Origin: Gilvirhabdus luticola
GTDB taxonomy: Bacteria > Bacteroidota > Bacteroidia > Flavobacteriales > Flavobacteriaceae
Reading direction: 5' to 3' (one strand)
Length of the DNA: 64,000 nucleotides
Assembly (NCBI RefSeq): GCF_032583975.1
Contig: NZ_JAWHTF010000001.1
The notes beneath the pieces are model-generated. The model was not told the origin of the DNA. It was given only the letters and a program-made list of their open reading frames with translations, and did no database searches. Every line of letters begins with the position of its first letter. Within the stretch, counting starts at the first letter, position 1. Shown in pieces: positions 53,994 to 62,483 of the stretch. Position numbers and translations under genes: made by a program.

Positions 53994-54860
53994 CTATTTA
54001 TTGTGATTATTGTGAGTTCTCACAATGGCCTGCTCATTTTTCCAATCTATCCATTGTTGCCCTTTTATACTGCGCATGGTATTATCAAAATGCCTCATAA
54101 TAAAAATATTATAAATGGCTTGAGCCAGGTTTTTGGGTTTTCTAGCTATAGCTCTTAAACTCATAGAAATACCTGGTGTGACATAGCGCATATAATGCCA
54201 AAAACCTTCAGGCATATATAAGACCTCACCGTGGTTTAGTTGGGTAGTATAACCTCTTGCCTTTTTTAAGGCTGGCCATTTTGTAAAATCTGGATTGGAA
54301 AAATCTATATCTTCTCTGGTTATTAGAGAGTGAGGCACTTTATATAAAAAATTATTCTGTTTTTGATCAAACAAGATTATTTGCTTTTTACCTTGAAAAT
54401 GAAAATGAAAAATATTGGCCAAATCAATGTCGTAGTGCATAAAAGTATATGAGTTTTCACCTCCAAAAAACAGCATTGGTAATCCTTTCATAAGTTTTAA
54501 GCCAAAATCTGGAAATTTAAAATCTTGCTGAAGTTCAGGGATTTCCTTTAAAATATTCCAAAGAAAAATACGATATCGTGTGGGTTCTTTTTTAAGAAGA
54601 TCCACATAATCGCTCATTTTCATTGTGACATGAGGTTCATTGAATCCGTCGTTATAATCTACAGGTCTGTCGTCATAAAGTGGCACAATTTTATCACCTG
54701 CTATGGCCTTCATATAATCCAGGTTCCATTTAGAATAGGCTGGCCAGTCTTCAATAAAGCGCTCAATAACCACAGGTTTTTGTGGTTTGAAATAATGCTT
54801 AATAAAATCCTCTTTGGTTATAGTCTTTAATCGAGGAATCTCTTGAAGATTTAATTTCAA
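53994..54860 (-). CDS. JmjC/cupin-like Fe(II)-2-oxoglutarate oxygenase
   Basis: 288 aa. VVIERFIEDWPAYSKWNLDYMK is the N-terminal cupin-8/JmjC phrase, and the metal ligands read HYD (FMHYDIDLANIFHFHFQG) and later His (MPEGFWHYMRYV), giving an HxD...H triad. GKKQIILFDQ is the usual 2-oxoglutarate-side strand. Such enzymes hydroxylate amino-acid side chains in proteins or tRNA; the target is unknown. It has no signal peptide. The stop abuts recX. Confidence 0.85.
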   Translation of the reverse strand: MKLNLQEIPRLKTITKEDFIKHYFKPQKPVVIERFIEDWPAYSKWNLDYMKAIAGDKIVPLYDDRPVDYNDGFNEPHVTMKMSDYVDLLKKEPTRYRIFLWNILKEIPELQQDFKFPDFGLKLMKGLPMLFFGGENSYTFMHYDIDLANIFHFHFQGKKQIILFDQKQNNFLYKVPHSLITREDIDFSNPDFTKWPALKKARGYTTQLNHGEVLYMPEGFWHYMRYVTPGISMSLRAIARKPKNLAQAIYNIFIMRHFDNTMRSIKGQQWIDWKNEQAIVRTHNNHNK

Positions 54861-54948
54861 TATCGTCTGTTTTTTATAAAGGAGCTAAAGTTAAGAAATA
54901 GTTACTAAATTTTAATTGTTGTGAGATTTCACAACTAAAAACTCATAG

Positions 54949-56766
54949 CTAAAAAATGTACTTTAAATCCAATAGTATATTCCTTTTGGGCATTGGCACT
55001 AAATTGGTTTCGGTGTATTCTGTGTTAAAAATATTGTTCCCAATAACTGAAAATTTAAAGGACTCAATAGACAAAGTAGCCTTTACATCTACGATTCCAT
55101 AACTTTCGCCAGTGGTACGTTTTGCATATTTATAGGTAATGTCTTGAGAGATATGTCGGAAAAACCGTGAATGATATGTTGTTGTAAAGTGATGTTTTAA
55201 TGAATTTATAGAATATCTTGAAAAGCTTTTATTTATATCTTTTAAATTTTCATCTAAATAGCTATATCCAAAATTAAGAGTCTGATTATGGTCAGACATT
55301 TTGAAATTGTATGACAGGCTGGTTTCAAATCCGAAGGAATTTATATCTTGAATATTAGTGGCTTGCCAAAGGTCGTCTTCATTTTCTTTCACATAATCAA
55401 TAAGATTTCTTGAGCTTCTATTGAAAATAGCCACATATCCATTAATGCTGTTGTTTGAGTATTTAAGCCCAATTTCTTCTGTAATGGCTTCTTCTGGTTC
55501 TAAATCTTCATTACCCAGCGTTGTTGGGTCACTATAATACAAATCTGTATATGTTGGAATTCTGTAGGTATATCCTGCATTGGCATAGACTTTAAATGTG
55601 TCATTTATTCTATACCCTACATCAATTCCCGGAAAGGCATGAAACTTAAAATCAGAAAAATAGGTTGCGGCTATTCCTGGAGTAACGTCAAGTTTTTCAT
55701 CTATAAGTTTTAAGCGATGTTCCAAAAACATGGTTATCATATCACGATTTCTACCTCCAAGATTGTTACTTGACAAATATACTTTGGCTATATCTATCCC
55801 AAATCCTGTAATACCTGCTTTAGAAATTAAGGACGCATTCACTTCAGCACCAACTTTATTTGAAATGTGTAAATTTCTGTAAATAGAAGGTCTATTTCTT
55901 ACAAACAAGTACATATCCTGATTCCGTTTCCAATATAGTCGTGGTTTTAAGGTGAGGCTTTTGGTTTTATAAATTGTCGACACGCCAACCAAACTGCTTT
56001 GTGTTTCTTCGTACTGATTTATTGCTGTTGGTGAAGCATAGAATCCATTAGCACCAAATTTACGTTGGGTAAAATAACCTAAAATACTTATCGGCAATTT
56101 GTTTTTGTTGAAGCTGCTTTTTAAGAAATAATTCTGGTTTTCAAAATCTGTATTATATCTGTAGCCATCGGAGCTGTTTATAGATGTATGAGCAATAAGT
56201 GAACTGCTTTTAAAATCTTTTCCTAACGTAGCATTAAAGTTTTGCTGGTCGTATGAACCAGTTTGAAATCCAACTTCATTCACTTTATCTGCATTCGTTT
56301 TGGTAACAATATTTATAGCTCCAGTAAACGCATTTTGGCCAAATACACGAGCAGCTGGGCCTTTTATAATTTCGATTCGTTCAATAACTTCTATGGGTAA
56401 AATCATATTCATGGTATGATGGCCCGTTTGCGGGTCTTCGGCCTTAATGCCATCTATGAGCAAAAGAGTCTGATCAAAACTTCCGCCTCGAATATACAGG
56501 TCTGACTGCATACCATTAACACCTCGTCGTCTTACATCAATACCAGCAACTTGTTGCAGCAAATCGGCAACATTAGTTGCTGTACTTTGCTTAATGTCTT
56601 CTGAAGTAATAACAGTTATGGTTCTTGAATTTTCTTTAAAAGGTAAGTCAATTCTACTAGATGTTATTACAATCGAATCTAGTTCTTGCTGTTTTGTTAT
56701 CTCTTGTGAATATGCTTTTGTTAAAATGAATAATCCAACTAAAATAGTTACTGACTTAAGTTGCAT
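54949..56766 (-). CDS. TonB-dependent receptor, BtuB-like
   Basis: About 605 aa. The ATG at 56766 (MQLKSVTILVGLFILTKAYSQ) is used because a promoter occupies 56786-56813, which excludes the longest frame starting at 56817; an ATG at 56778 would leave almost no leader. A TonB box (DSIVITSSRIDLPF), plug (VADLLQQVAGIDVRRRGVNG, KGPAARVFGQNAFTGAINIVTK) and 22-strand-type barrel follow. YRIPTYTDLYYSDPTTLGNEDLEPEEA resembles corrinoid receptors (BtuB), but no cobalamin riboswitch is present, so the ligand is uncertain. Confidence 0.85.
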   Translation of the reverse strand: MQLKSVTILVGLFILTKAYSQEITKQQELDSIVITSSRIDLPFKENSRTITVITSEDIKQSTATNVADLLQQVAGIDVRRRGVNGMQSDLYIRGGSFDQTLLLIDGIKAEDPQTGHHTMNMILPIEVIERIEIIKGPAARVFGQNAFTGAINIVTKTNADKVNEVGFQTGSYDQQNFNATLGKDFKSSSLIAHTSINSSDGYRYNTDFENQNYFLKSSFNKNKLPISILGYFTQRKFGANGFYASPTAINQYEETQSSLVGVSTIYKTKSLTLKPRLYWKRNQDMYLFVRNRPSIYRNLHISNKVGAEVNASLISKAGITGFGIDIAKVYLSSNNLGGRNRDMITMFLEHRLKLIDEKLDVTPGIAATYFSDFKFHAFPGIDVGYRINDTFKVYANAGYTYRIPTYTDLYYSDPTTLGNEDLEPEEAITEEIGLKYSNNSINGYVAIFNRSSRNLIDYVKENEDDLWQATNIQDINSFGFETSLSYNFKMSDHNQTLNFGYSYLDENLKDINKSFSRYSINSLKHHFTTTYHSRFFRHISQDITYKYAKRTTGESYGIVDVKATLSIESFKFSVIGNNIFNTEYTETNLVPMPKRNILLDLKYIF

Positions 56767-56785
56767 GTGTTTTACCATATGTGAG

Positions 56786-56813
56786 CAAAAGTAGAAAAAT
56801 ACTTTAAATGCAA
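56786..56813 (-). promoter_or_regulatory. Promoter of the BtuB-like receptor gene
   Basis: On the minus strand: TTG (56813-56811), 17-bp spacer, TACTTTTG (56793-56786). Both match the Bacteroidota consensus. This decides the start at 56766. Confidence 0.65.
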
Positions 56814-56844
56814 TCACCTTTTTAGTGGTATTTGAGCAAGTACT

Positions 56845-58065
56845 TTATTGTCGCCTGTTAGCTAATAGTGGTGGAGGTTCTCCGGTAAATGGATTCCACC
56901 TGCTGATGCTTTTTGCGTGTATTCCAGCGGCGCATATAACAGAACGGTCACCATATCGTTCACGCATTTTATCAATAGCTTGAGATAGATAAAGGAGCTT
57001 TTCATTATCTTCAAATAAATTAATTTGATGCCCTCCTTCAACAAGGTGACTAAATTTAACACCAATTAAGCGCACGAGTAATCTTCTATTATAAAGTTTT
57101 TGAAATAATTCTAACACTACTGGAATAATATTATGATCTAAAGCACTATATGGAATACGCTGTTGTTGTGTATAGGTTTGAAAATCTGAATACCTTATTT
57201 TAAAAGTAATACAGGCTGTTAATTTGTTGCCACGACGTAATTGATATGCTAAATTTTCTGCGATAGCAATGATTATTCCTTTTAGTTTGACAACGTCGGT
57301 AGTATCTTTGTCAAATGTGCGTTCTGTAGAAATTGATTTACGTTCATGGTATTGGATTACAGGACTATTGTCGATACCATTCGCTTTTTTCCAAATAGTT
57401 AATCCGTTTTTTCCAAGAACCCTGTGCATTAAATCCATAGGCATCTCTTGTATGGTCTGAATTTGCTTTATTCCCAAATCGCATAGTGATTTATAGGTAA
57501 CTTTGCCAACCATAGGGATTTTTCGAACTGATAATGGAGCCAAAAAAGGTTTTTCAGCACCTTTTATAATCTGTAGTTGATTATTAGGTTTGGCTTCTCC
57601 AGTCGCAACTTTAGATACTGTTTTGTTAACGGAAAGCCCAAATGAAATGGGCAATCCTATTTCTTTAATGATGCGCTGTCTCAATTCAGAAGCTAATTTA
57701 TGACATCCAAAAAATTTATCCATTCCTGTAAGATCAATGTAAAATTCGTCAATAGAAGTTTTTTCATATAGGGGCACACTTTCTTTAATAACTTCAGTAA
57801 CGTCTTTTGAAAAATTGGTATAAACTCCAGAATTTCCTCGAAGGACTATAGCTTCGGGGCAAAGTATTTTTGCCATTCGCATGGGCATAGCAGAGTGTAT
57901 TCCAAACTTACGAGCTTCATAGCTACACGAGGCTACCACGCCACGATCACTCGTACCTCCAATAAGTACTGGTTTGCCAATAAGTCGACTATCAATTAAC
58001 CGCTCGCAGGACACGAAAAAAGTGTCTAAATCCATATGTACAATAGCCCTGTCTTCCAAAATCAT
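56845..58065 (-). CDS. Y-family DNA polymerase in the dnaE2-like operon (ImuB/DinB-like, catalytic residues kept)
   Basis: 406 aa. Catalytic acids are present: Asp12 in HMDLDTFFVSCE, and Asp106-Glu107 in KTSIDEFYIDLTG. QINLF at 347-351 fits a beta-clamp-binding motif. The helix-hairpin-helix part has KIPMVGKVTYKSLCDLGI. In classical ImuB the acids are lost and the protein only acts as adaptor; here it should still synthesise DNA. Its start overlaps the stop of the DnaE-like gene as ATGA (58062-58065), so the two are made together. The C-terminus (NPFTGEPPPLLANRRQ) is not part of dinB at 14404-15501. Confidence 0.9.
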   Translation of the reverse strand: MILEDRAIVHMDLDTFFVSCERLIDSRLIGKPVLIGGTSDRGVVASCSYEARKFGIHSAMPMRMAKILCPEAIVLRGNSGVYTNFSKDVTEVIKESVPLYEKTSIDEFYIDLTGMDKFFGCHKLASELRQRIIKEIGLPISFGLSVNKTVSKVATGEAKPNNQLQIIKGAEKPFLAPLSVRKIPMVGKVTYKSLCDLGIKQIQTIQEMPMDLMHRVLGKNGLTIWKKANGIDNSPVIQYHERKSISTERTFDKDTTDVVKLKGIIIAIAENLAYQLRRGNKLTACITFKIRYSDFQTYTQQQRIPYSALDHNIIPVVLELFQKLYNRRLLVRLIGVKFSHLVEGGHQINLFEDNEKLLYLSQAIDKMRERYGDRSVICAAGIHAKSISRWNPFTGEPPPLLANRRQ

Positions 58066-61034
58066 ACCTCAACGGCTTTACTTACATCAGTATACCTTGG
58101 GTCCTCAATAACTGCCAATTTATACATGGAGATGACTTCTATATTGACGCAGTCAAATTCCTCAATAACCTTTCCGGTAATCTTATAAACTCCTGGCCCT
58201 CTAAATGGAAATTTAGTGGCAACTGGAGGAAAATGAACGGTATCTATAAAATCTCCATCGTAATCCAAGAAGGTTCCAAAATGCATGGCTTCTTTATTTT
58301 TTGTTAATGTGTTTTTTCTGGTAATTAAATAACCTTCTATAGTAACGATCTTATTTTTATACCATACAAGTTCTTTGGCCCTTAAAGGGCTTCCTTGTGG
58401 TTTTGCTAATAATTTAAAAGGACTACAAAGTGGAAACCCTAATAGTTCCATTTCATCAAAAGCATTTTCCAAAGAAGTGCTTGGTAATTCTGGTGTTTTA
58501 TAGTTGATTCGATTTGTTTGAAATAATGTTGCTGTGTGTTCTTCAGGAAGTGTTTTACTGATTTTGAGGTGTGCTTCCCAAAGCAGCTCGCGTTTGTTGA
58601 CTCCAGTAAATCGAAAAGCATTAATCTTTATTAATATGGAGATTTGTTCAACAGAAATAGCGATGCGTTCAATAAAATCATCCAAGCTTTTATACATTCC
58701 ATTTTTTTGTCGCTCTGTAATTATCTTTTTTATGGTTTTTGACTCTAGCGATTGTAAGAACATAAATCCCAAATAAATAGTTTTGTCATAGATGACTGTT
58801 ACATCAAAACTTTTGTTTATACAAGGAGGCTCAATGATACCACCATGTATTCTGGCTTCGTGTACATAGAGTTCGGTTCGGTAAAACCCTCCAAAATTGT
58901 TGATAGTGGCTACCATATATTCTAAAGGAAAATAGGCTTTTAAAAACAAGCATTGATAACTTTCTACCGCATAAGAAGCCGAATGACCTTTAGCAAATGC
59001 ATATCCAGCAAAACTCTCGATCTGTCTCCAAATCTCTGCAGTAAGTTTTTCCGGTTTCCCACTATTTTTACAGTTATTAAAAAACTGCTGCTTCACGATT
59101 AAAAATTCATCTCTTGATCGAAATTTGCCTGACATGCCTCGACGTAATCTATCGGCTTCTCCTAGAGTTAAGCCTCCAAAAAGATGAGCTACTTTAATCA
59201 CATCCTCTTGATAGACCATAACTCCAAAAGTTTCTGGCATAATGTTTAGCAATACAGAATGTGCGTCTTTTCTACGTTCAGGATAGCGATATCGTAGTAT
59301 ATACTCGCGCATCATACCAGATTTAGCGACACCAGGACGAATAACCGAACTGGCAGCTACCAAACCTAAATAATTATCTACTTGTAGCTTTTTTAAAAGC
59401 ATTCGCATAGCAGGAGATTCTACATAAAAGCAACCAATAGCCTTGGCATTTCTCAATAGGTATTTGATACGCTTATCCCGTTTAAATTGTTTGATGTCAT
59501 GGATGTCTATTGGTATTTTTTTTGGGTAGTTATATTTTATTACTTTTAGAGTATCCTTAATTTTCCCCAATCCACGTTGGCTTAAAATATCAAACTTATA
59601 AAGACCAATATCTTCGGCTACCACCATGTCGAACTGCGTTGTTGGAAACCCTTTAGGAGGTATAAATGTTGCTGTGTAATAGTGAATGGGTTTTTCTGAA
59701 ATAATAATACCACTAGCATGAATGCCTAAATAGTTTGGAAATCCTTGAATATAGGCACTGTACTTTATTACCAATTGTGATAATTTGTCTAAATTTTTAA
59801 TATCGTATTTTCCTCTAACAAGTATATCTATTTCGGCTTTTGGCAGACCAAATACTTTTCCTAGCTCTCTAACAGAAGCTCTAAATTTAAAAGTATTGTA
59901 AACGGTGAGAAGTGCAGTATTTTTAAAATTATTAAAAATAAATTGGGTAATATCATCACGATCTGTCCATGAAAAATCAATATCAAAATCTGGAGGATTT
60001 TTTCGAAACAGGTTTATAAAACGTTCAAAATAGAGATCTAACTCAATAGGGTCAACATCAGTAATACGTAACAAATAGGCGACAATACTATTAGCTCCGC
60101 TACCACGGCCCACATAAAAATAACCTTTACTACGCGCATATACCAAGACATGCCAATTAATAAGAAAGTAAGACACAAAGCTTTTTTCTTTGATAATTTG
60201 CAACTCTTTTTCAATTCGCTTATAAATTGTTTTATCAGGGTTTTGATAACGATATGCTATACCTTCATAAGTCAGTTTTTCCAATAACCCATAATCTGAA
60301 TCTTCATTTGAAGTAAATGTCCTTTGATTGCTTGGTGTTTCTTGTGAAAAATCAAACTCAATAAAACAGTCGTCTAAAAGTGATTTTGTGTTTTTCAAAA
60401 GCTCTGGAAACTCTTGATATGTTTTACATAGTTCATCATAAGGAAGCATAATATCTGTTTCTTGGCCTTGTTCACTTTTTGGAAGTTTACTTAACAGTGA
60501 ATTGTTATCAATGGCGCGTAATAAACGATGAATATTATATCCTTTTTTGTTTTCAAATGAAACTGTTTGTAAGATCACCAATTTACTACGAAAGATATTC
60601 CATTTAGAAAATTTTAGTTTATTTAGATCATGTGGTTTAATACCTACAAACTCATTTGTTCTTAAGCTATACAGTTTATCATGCTCGTAAGGATATATTA
60701 CAAAAGTATCTTCAAGTACTGGAGCTTCATTTGGGATTTTTAAATCTGCATTATGTAGAAATACAGAAAGGAATTGATTGATATTATAAAATCCATTATT
60801 GTTTTTTGCGATAAGAATAAAATGTTGTTTAGCACCACTTCTAAAGTCTACACCCAAAATAGGTTTGATTTTATATTTGGATGAAATACGTACAAAATCT
60901 AAACATGCAGAGGTTGTATTAATGTCGGTCAATGCCAATGTTTGTATTCCATTTTTTGAAGCAACAGCAAGCAGTCTTTCGGGCTTTATAGTGCCATAGC
61001 GTAAGCTGTAATATGAGTGACAATTTAGATACAT
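58062..61034 (-). CDS. Error-prone DNA polymerase III alpha-like subunit (DnaE2/ImuC-like)
   Basis: 990 aa. The C-family polymerase core is intact: YVGRGSGANSIVAYLLRITD, FRKNPPDFDIDFSWTDRDD with the catalytic Asp-x-Asp, and the third-Asp region. GYAFAKGHSASYAVESYQCLFLKAYFP and a C-terminal OB fold follow. The N-terminal PHP domain is degenerate: the canonical TDH of the proofreading site is replaced by TDIN (residues ~38-41). The length fits ImuC-like enzymes rather than replicative DnaE (~1150-1200 aa, with longer tail). The gene is divergent from an autocleavable repressor and cotranscribed with a Y-family polymerase, the layout of a damage-induced mutasome. Confidence 0.88.
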   Translation of the reverse strand: MYLNCHSYYSLRYGTIKPERLLAVASKNGIQTLALTDINTTSACLDFVRISSKYKIKPILGVDFRSGAKQHFILIAKNNNGFYNINQFLSVFLHNADLKIPNEAPVLEDTFVIYPYEHDKLYSLRTNEFVGIKPHDLNKLKFSKWNIFRSKLVILQTVSFENKKGYNIHRLLRAIDNNSLLSKLPKSEQGQETDIMLPYDELCKTYQEFPELLKNTKSLLDDCFIEFDFSQETPSNQRTFTSNEDSDYGLLEKLTYEGIAYRYQNPDKTIYKRIEKELQIIKEKSFVSYFLINWHVLVYARSKGYFYVGRGSGANSIVAYLLRITDVDPIELDLYFERFINLFRKNPPDFDIDFSWTDRDDITQFIFNNFKNTALLTVYNTFKFRASVRELGKVFGLPKAEIDILVRGKYDIKNLDKLSQLVIKYSAYIQGFPNYLGIHASGIIISEKPIHYYTATFIPPKGFPTTQFDMVVAEDIGLYKFDILSQRGLGKIKDTLKVIKYNYPKKIPIDIHDIKQFKRDKRIKYLLRNAKAIGCFYVESPAMRMLLKKLQVDNYLGLVAASSVIRPGVAKSGMMREYILRYRYPERRKDAHSVLLNIMPETFGVMVYQEDVIKVAHLFGGLTLGEADRLRRGMSGKFRSRDEFLIVKQQFFNNCKNSGKPEKLTAEIWRQIESFAGYAFAKGHSASYAVESYQCLFLKAYFPLEYMVATINNFGGFYRTELYVHEARIHGGIIEPPCINKSFDVTVIYDKTIYLGFMFLQSLESKTIKKIITERQKNGMYKSLDDFIERIAISVEQISILIKINAFRFTGVNKRELLWEAHLKISKTLPEEHTATLFQTNRINYKTPELPSTSLENAFDEMELLGFPLCSPFKLLAKPQGSPLRAKELVWYKNKIVTIEGYLITRKNTLTKNKEAMHFGTFLDYDGDFIDTVHFPPVATKFPFRGPGVYKITGKVIEEFDCVNIEVISMYKLAVIEDPRYTDVSKAVEV

Positions 61035-61040
61035 AACTTT

Positions 61041-61086
61041 TACAAATATAAGCTACAATATGTAGTTATTATTGCTTATATTTGTA
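61041..61086. promoter_or_regulatory. Divergent promoter/operator with a perfect 13-bp inverted repeat
   Basis: TACAAATATAAGC (61041-61053) is repeated in inverse as GCTTATATTTGTA (61074-61086). Each arm contains a -7 element TATATTTG for its own gene: 61043-61050 on the minus strand for the polymerase operon and 61077-61084 on the plus strand for the repressor. Between them CTACA-ATA-TGTAG (61053-61065) is a dyad typical of a repressor site. A further TGTAG lies at 61083-61087. Confidence 0.7.
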
Positions 61087-61103
61087 GTAATTAATGTTAA
61101 ATT

Positions 61104-61868
61104 ATGAAACCTATTCAAGGAAATATAAAGCATTTGAGAACTCTCAAGAAAATATCTCAAGAGCGTTTTGCTGAAGAACTGGGTTGGTCCCGATCTATGA
61201 TAGGATCATATGAGGAAGGAAGGTCAGAACCACCAATAGATAGATTAATAGACTTATCTAATTATTTTAATATTCCTATTGATATTTTGGTTAAGCATGA
61301 TTTACGATTGGCTAAAGATACTTCGTTTATAGAGGTAGGAAATAAGCGTGTATTGTTTCCAATAACAGTTAATGAGAGTAATGAAGATCTTATTGAAATT
61401 ATTCCCGCAAAAGCTTCAGCAGGATATTTGAGTGGTTATGACGATCCAGAATATATAGAAAAACTCCAAAAAATAAAACTTCCCTTTCTTCCAACCGGTA
61501 CACATCGCGCCTTTCCCATTAAAGGAGATTCTATGTTGCCCGTAAAGGATGGAGCCTTTGTAGTCGGAAAATTTTTAGAAAGTATCAGTGATGTAAAAAA
61601 TGGAAAAACTTATATTGTCTTAACAAAGGACGATGGGTTGGTATATAAACGTATTTATAATCTTATTAAAGAGAATAATACGTTATTATTAAGCAGCGAC
61701 AATAAGACTTATAAGCCTTATGAGGTTGAAATTGAAAACATTCTTGAATTATGGGAGTTTACATGTTGTATTAATACTCAAGAATATGATGAAAATGAAT
61801 TAAAAATGAGTAGTATTATCAGTATGTTTCAAGATTTAAAGGTCGAGTTAAAATCTATAAAAATTTAG
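61104..61868 (+). CDS. LexA-like repressor: XRE HTH plus S24 autopeptidase
   Basis: 254 aa. The N-terminal HTH_3 (NIKHLRTLKKISQERFAEEL, WSRSMIGSYEEGRSEP, residues ~7-61) binds DNA. The C-terminal S24 domain has Ser143 in KGDSMLPVKDG and Lys182 in GLVYKRIY as a Ser-Lys pair, and the predicted self-cleavage site is Ala106-Gly107 in KASAGYLSG. The layout is that of LexA/CI repressors that cut themselves when RecA filaments form. It is divergent from the polymerase operon, with shared symmetrical promoter sequence. The LexA-type role is inference; classical LexA has a winged HTH. Confidence 0.88.
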   Translation: MKPIQGNIKHLRTLKKISQERFAEELGWSRSMIGSYEEGRSEPPIDRLIDLSNYFNIPIDILVKHDLRLAKDTSFIEVGNKRVLFPITVNESNEDLIEIIPAKASAGYLSGYDDPEYIEKLQKIKLPFLPTGTHRAFPIKGDSMLPVKDGAFVVGKFLESISDVKNGKTYIVLTKDDGLVYKRIYNLIKENNTLLLSSDNKTYKPYEVEIENILELWEFTCCINTQEYDENELKMSSIISMFQDLKVELKSIKI

Positions 61869-61877
61869 ATATAAATT

Positions 61878-62423
61878 TTGTTAAAGGATATTATTTATAA
61901 AAGAGCCAATTCAGATCAAGAACTACATGAAATTCTTTTACTCCAAAGTGCAAATTACTTAACTTCTGTTTCTGAAGAAGATCGAATTAAAGAAGGATTT
62001 GTTACCGTAAGGCATGATTTCAATTTGCTTAAGAGGATGAATGATAAATGCCCTCATATATTAGCAATGCATAACAAAAAAGTTGTAGGCTATGCTCTTT
62101 GTATGCTCAAAGCGTTTAAAAATAAGATAGAGGTTTTAAAACCCATGTTTCAACAAATAGAAAACTGTTTAAAATCTAATCAAGCATATATTGTCATGGG
62201 ACAAATATGTATAGATAAAAGTTATAGAAAGCAGGGCATATTTAGAGGGCTGTACAATGAAATGAAACAACAATTAAGATCAAAATTTGATATGGTAATT
62301 ACTGAAGTTGATGTTGCAAATAGTCGCTCGTTACATGCACATTATGCAGTAGGCTTTAAGCCATTATGTTTTTACAGTTCCAACAATCAAGATTGGGTAT
62401 TGATTTTTTGGGATTGGAGTTAA
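61878..62423 (+). CDS. GNAT-family N-acetyltransferase (TTG start)
   Basis: About 181 aa. The only start near the domain is TTG at 61878, nine bases after the repressor stop, so it is probably read from the same transcript. The acetyl-CoA loop is YIVMGQICIDKSYRKQGIFRGLYNEM; MITEVDVANSRSLHAHYAVGFKPL follows as in GNAT motif B. The substrate is unknown. Next downstream is a MFS sugar transporter 60 bp away. Confidence 0.82.
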   Translation: MLKDIIYKRANSDQELHEILLLQSANYLTSVSEEDRIKEGFVTVRHDFNLLKRMNDKCPHILAMHNKKVVGYALCMLKAFKNKIEVLKPMFQQIENCLKSNQAYIVMGQICIDKSYRKQGIFRGLYNEMKQQLRSKFDMVITEVDVANSRSLHAHYAVGFKPLCFYSSNNQDWVLIFWDWS

Positions 62424-62483
62424 AATTATTTTATCTTTCGCTTACCTAAAAGCCAATTAATAAAATAATAATAGCTAACTACC

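Noticed and set aside
56772..56817. Longest reading frame start of the BtuB-like gene
   Set aside because: It would place the start upstream of or inside the TTG-N17-TACTTTTG promoter and adds no recognisable signal.
56767..56844. Cobalamin riboswitch before the BtuB-like receptor
   Set aside because: Only 78 bp separate the start from the next gene's stop, and a promoter is placed within 50 bp of the ATG; there is no room for the ~200-nt element.
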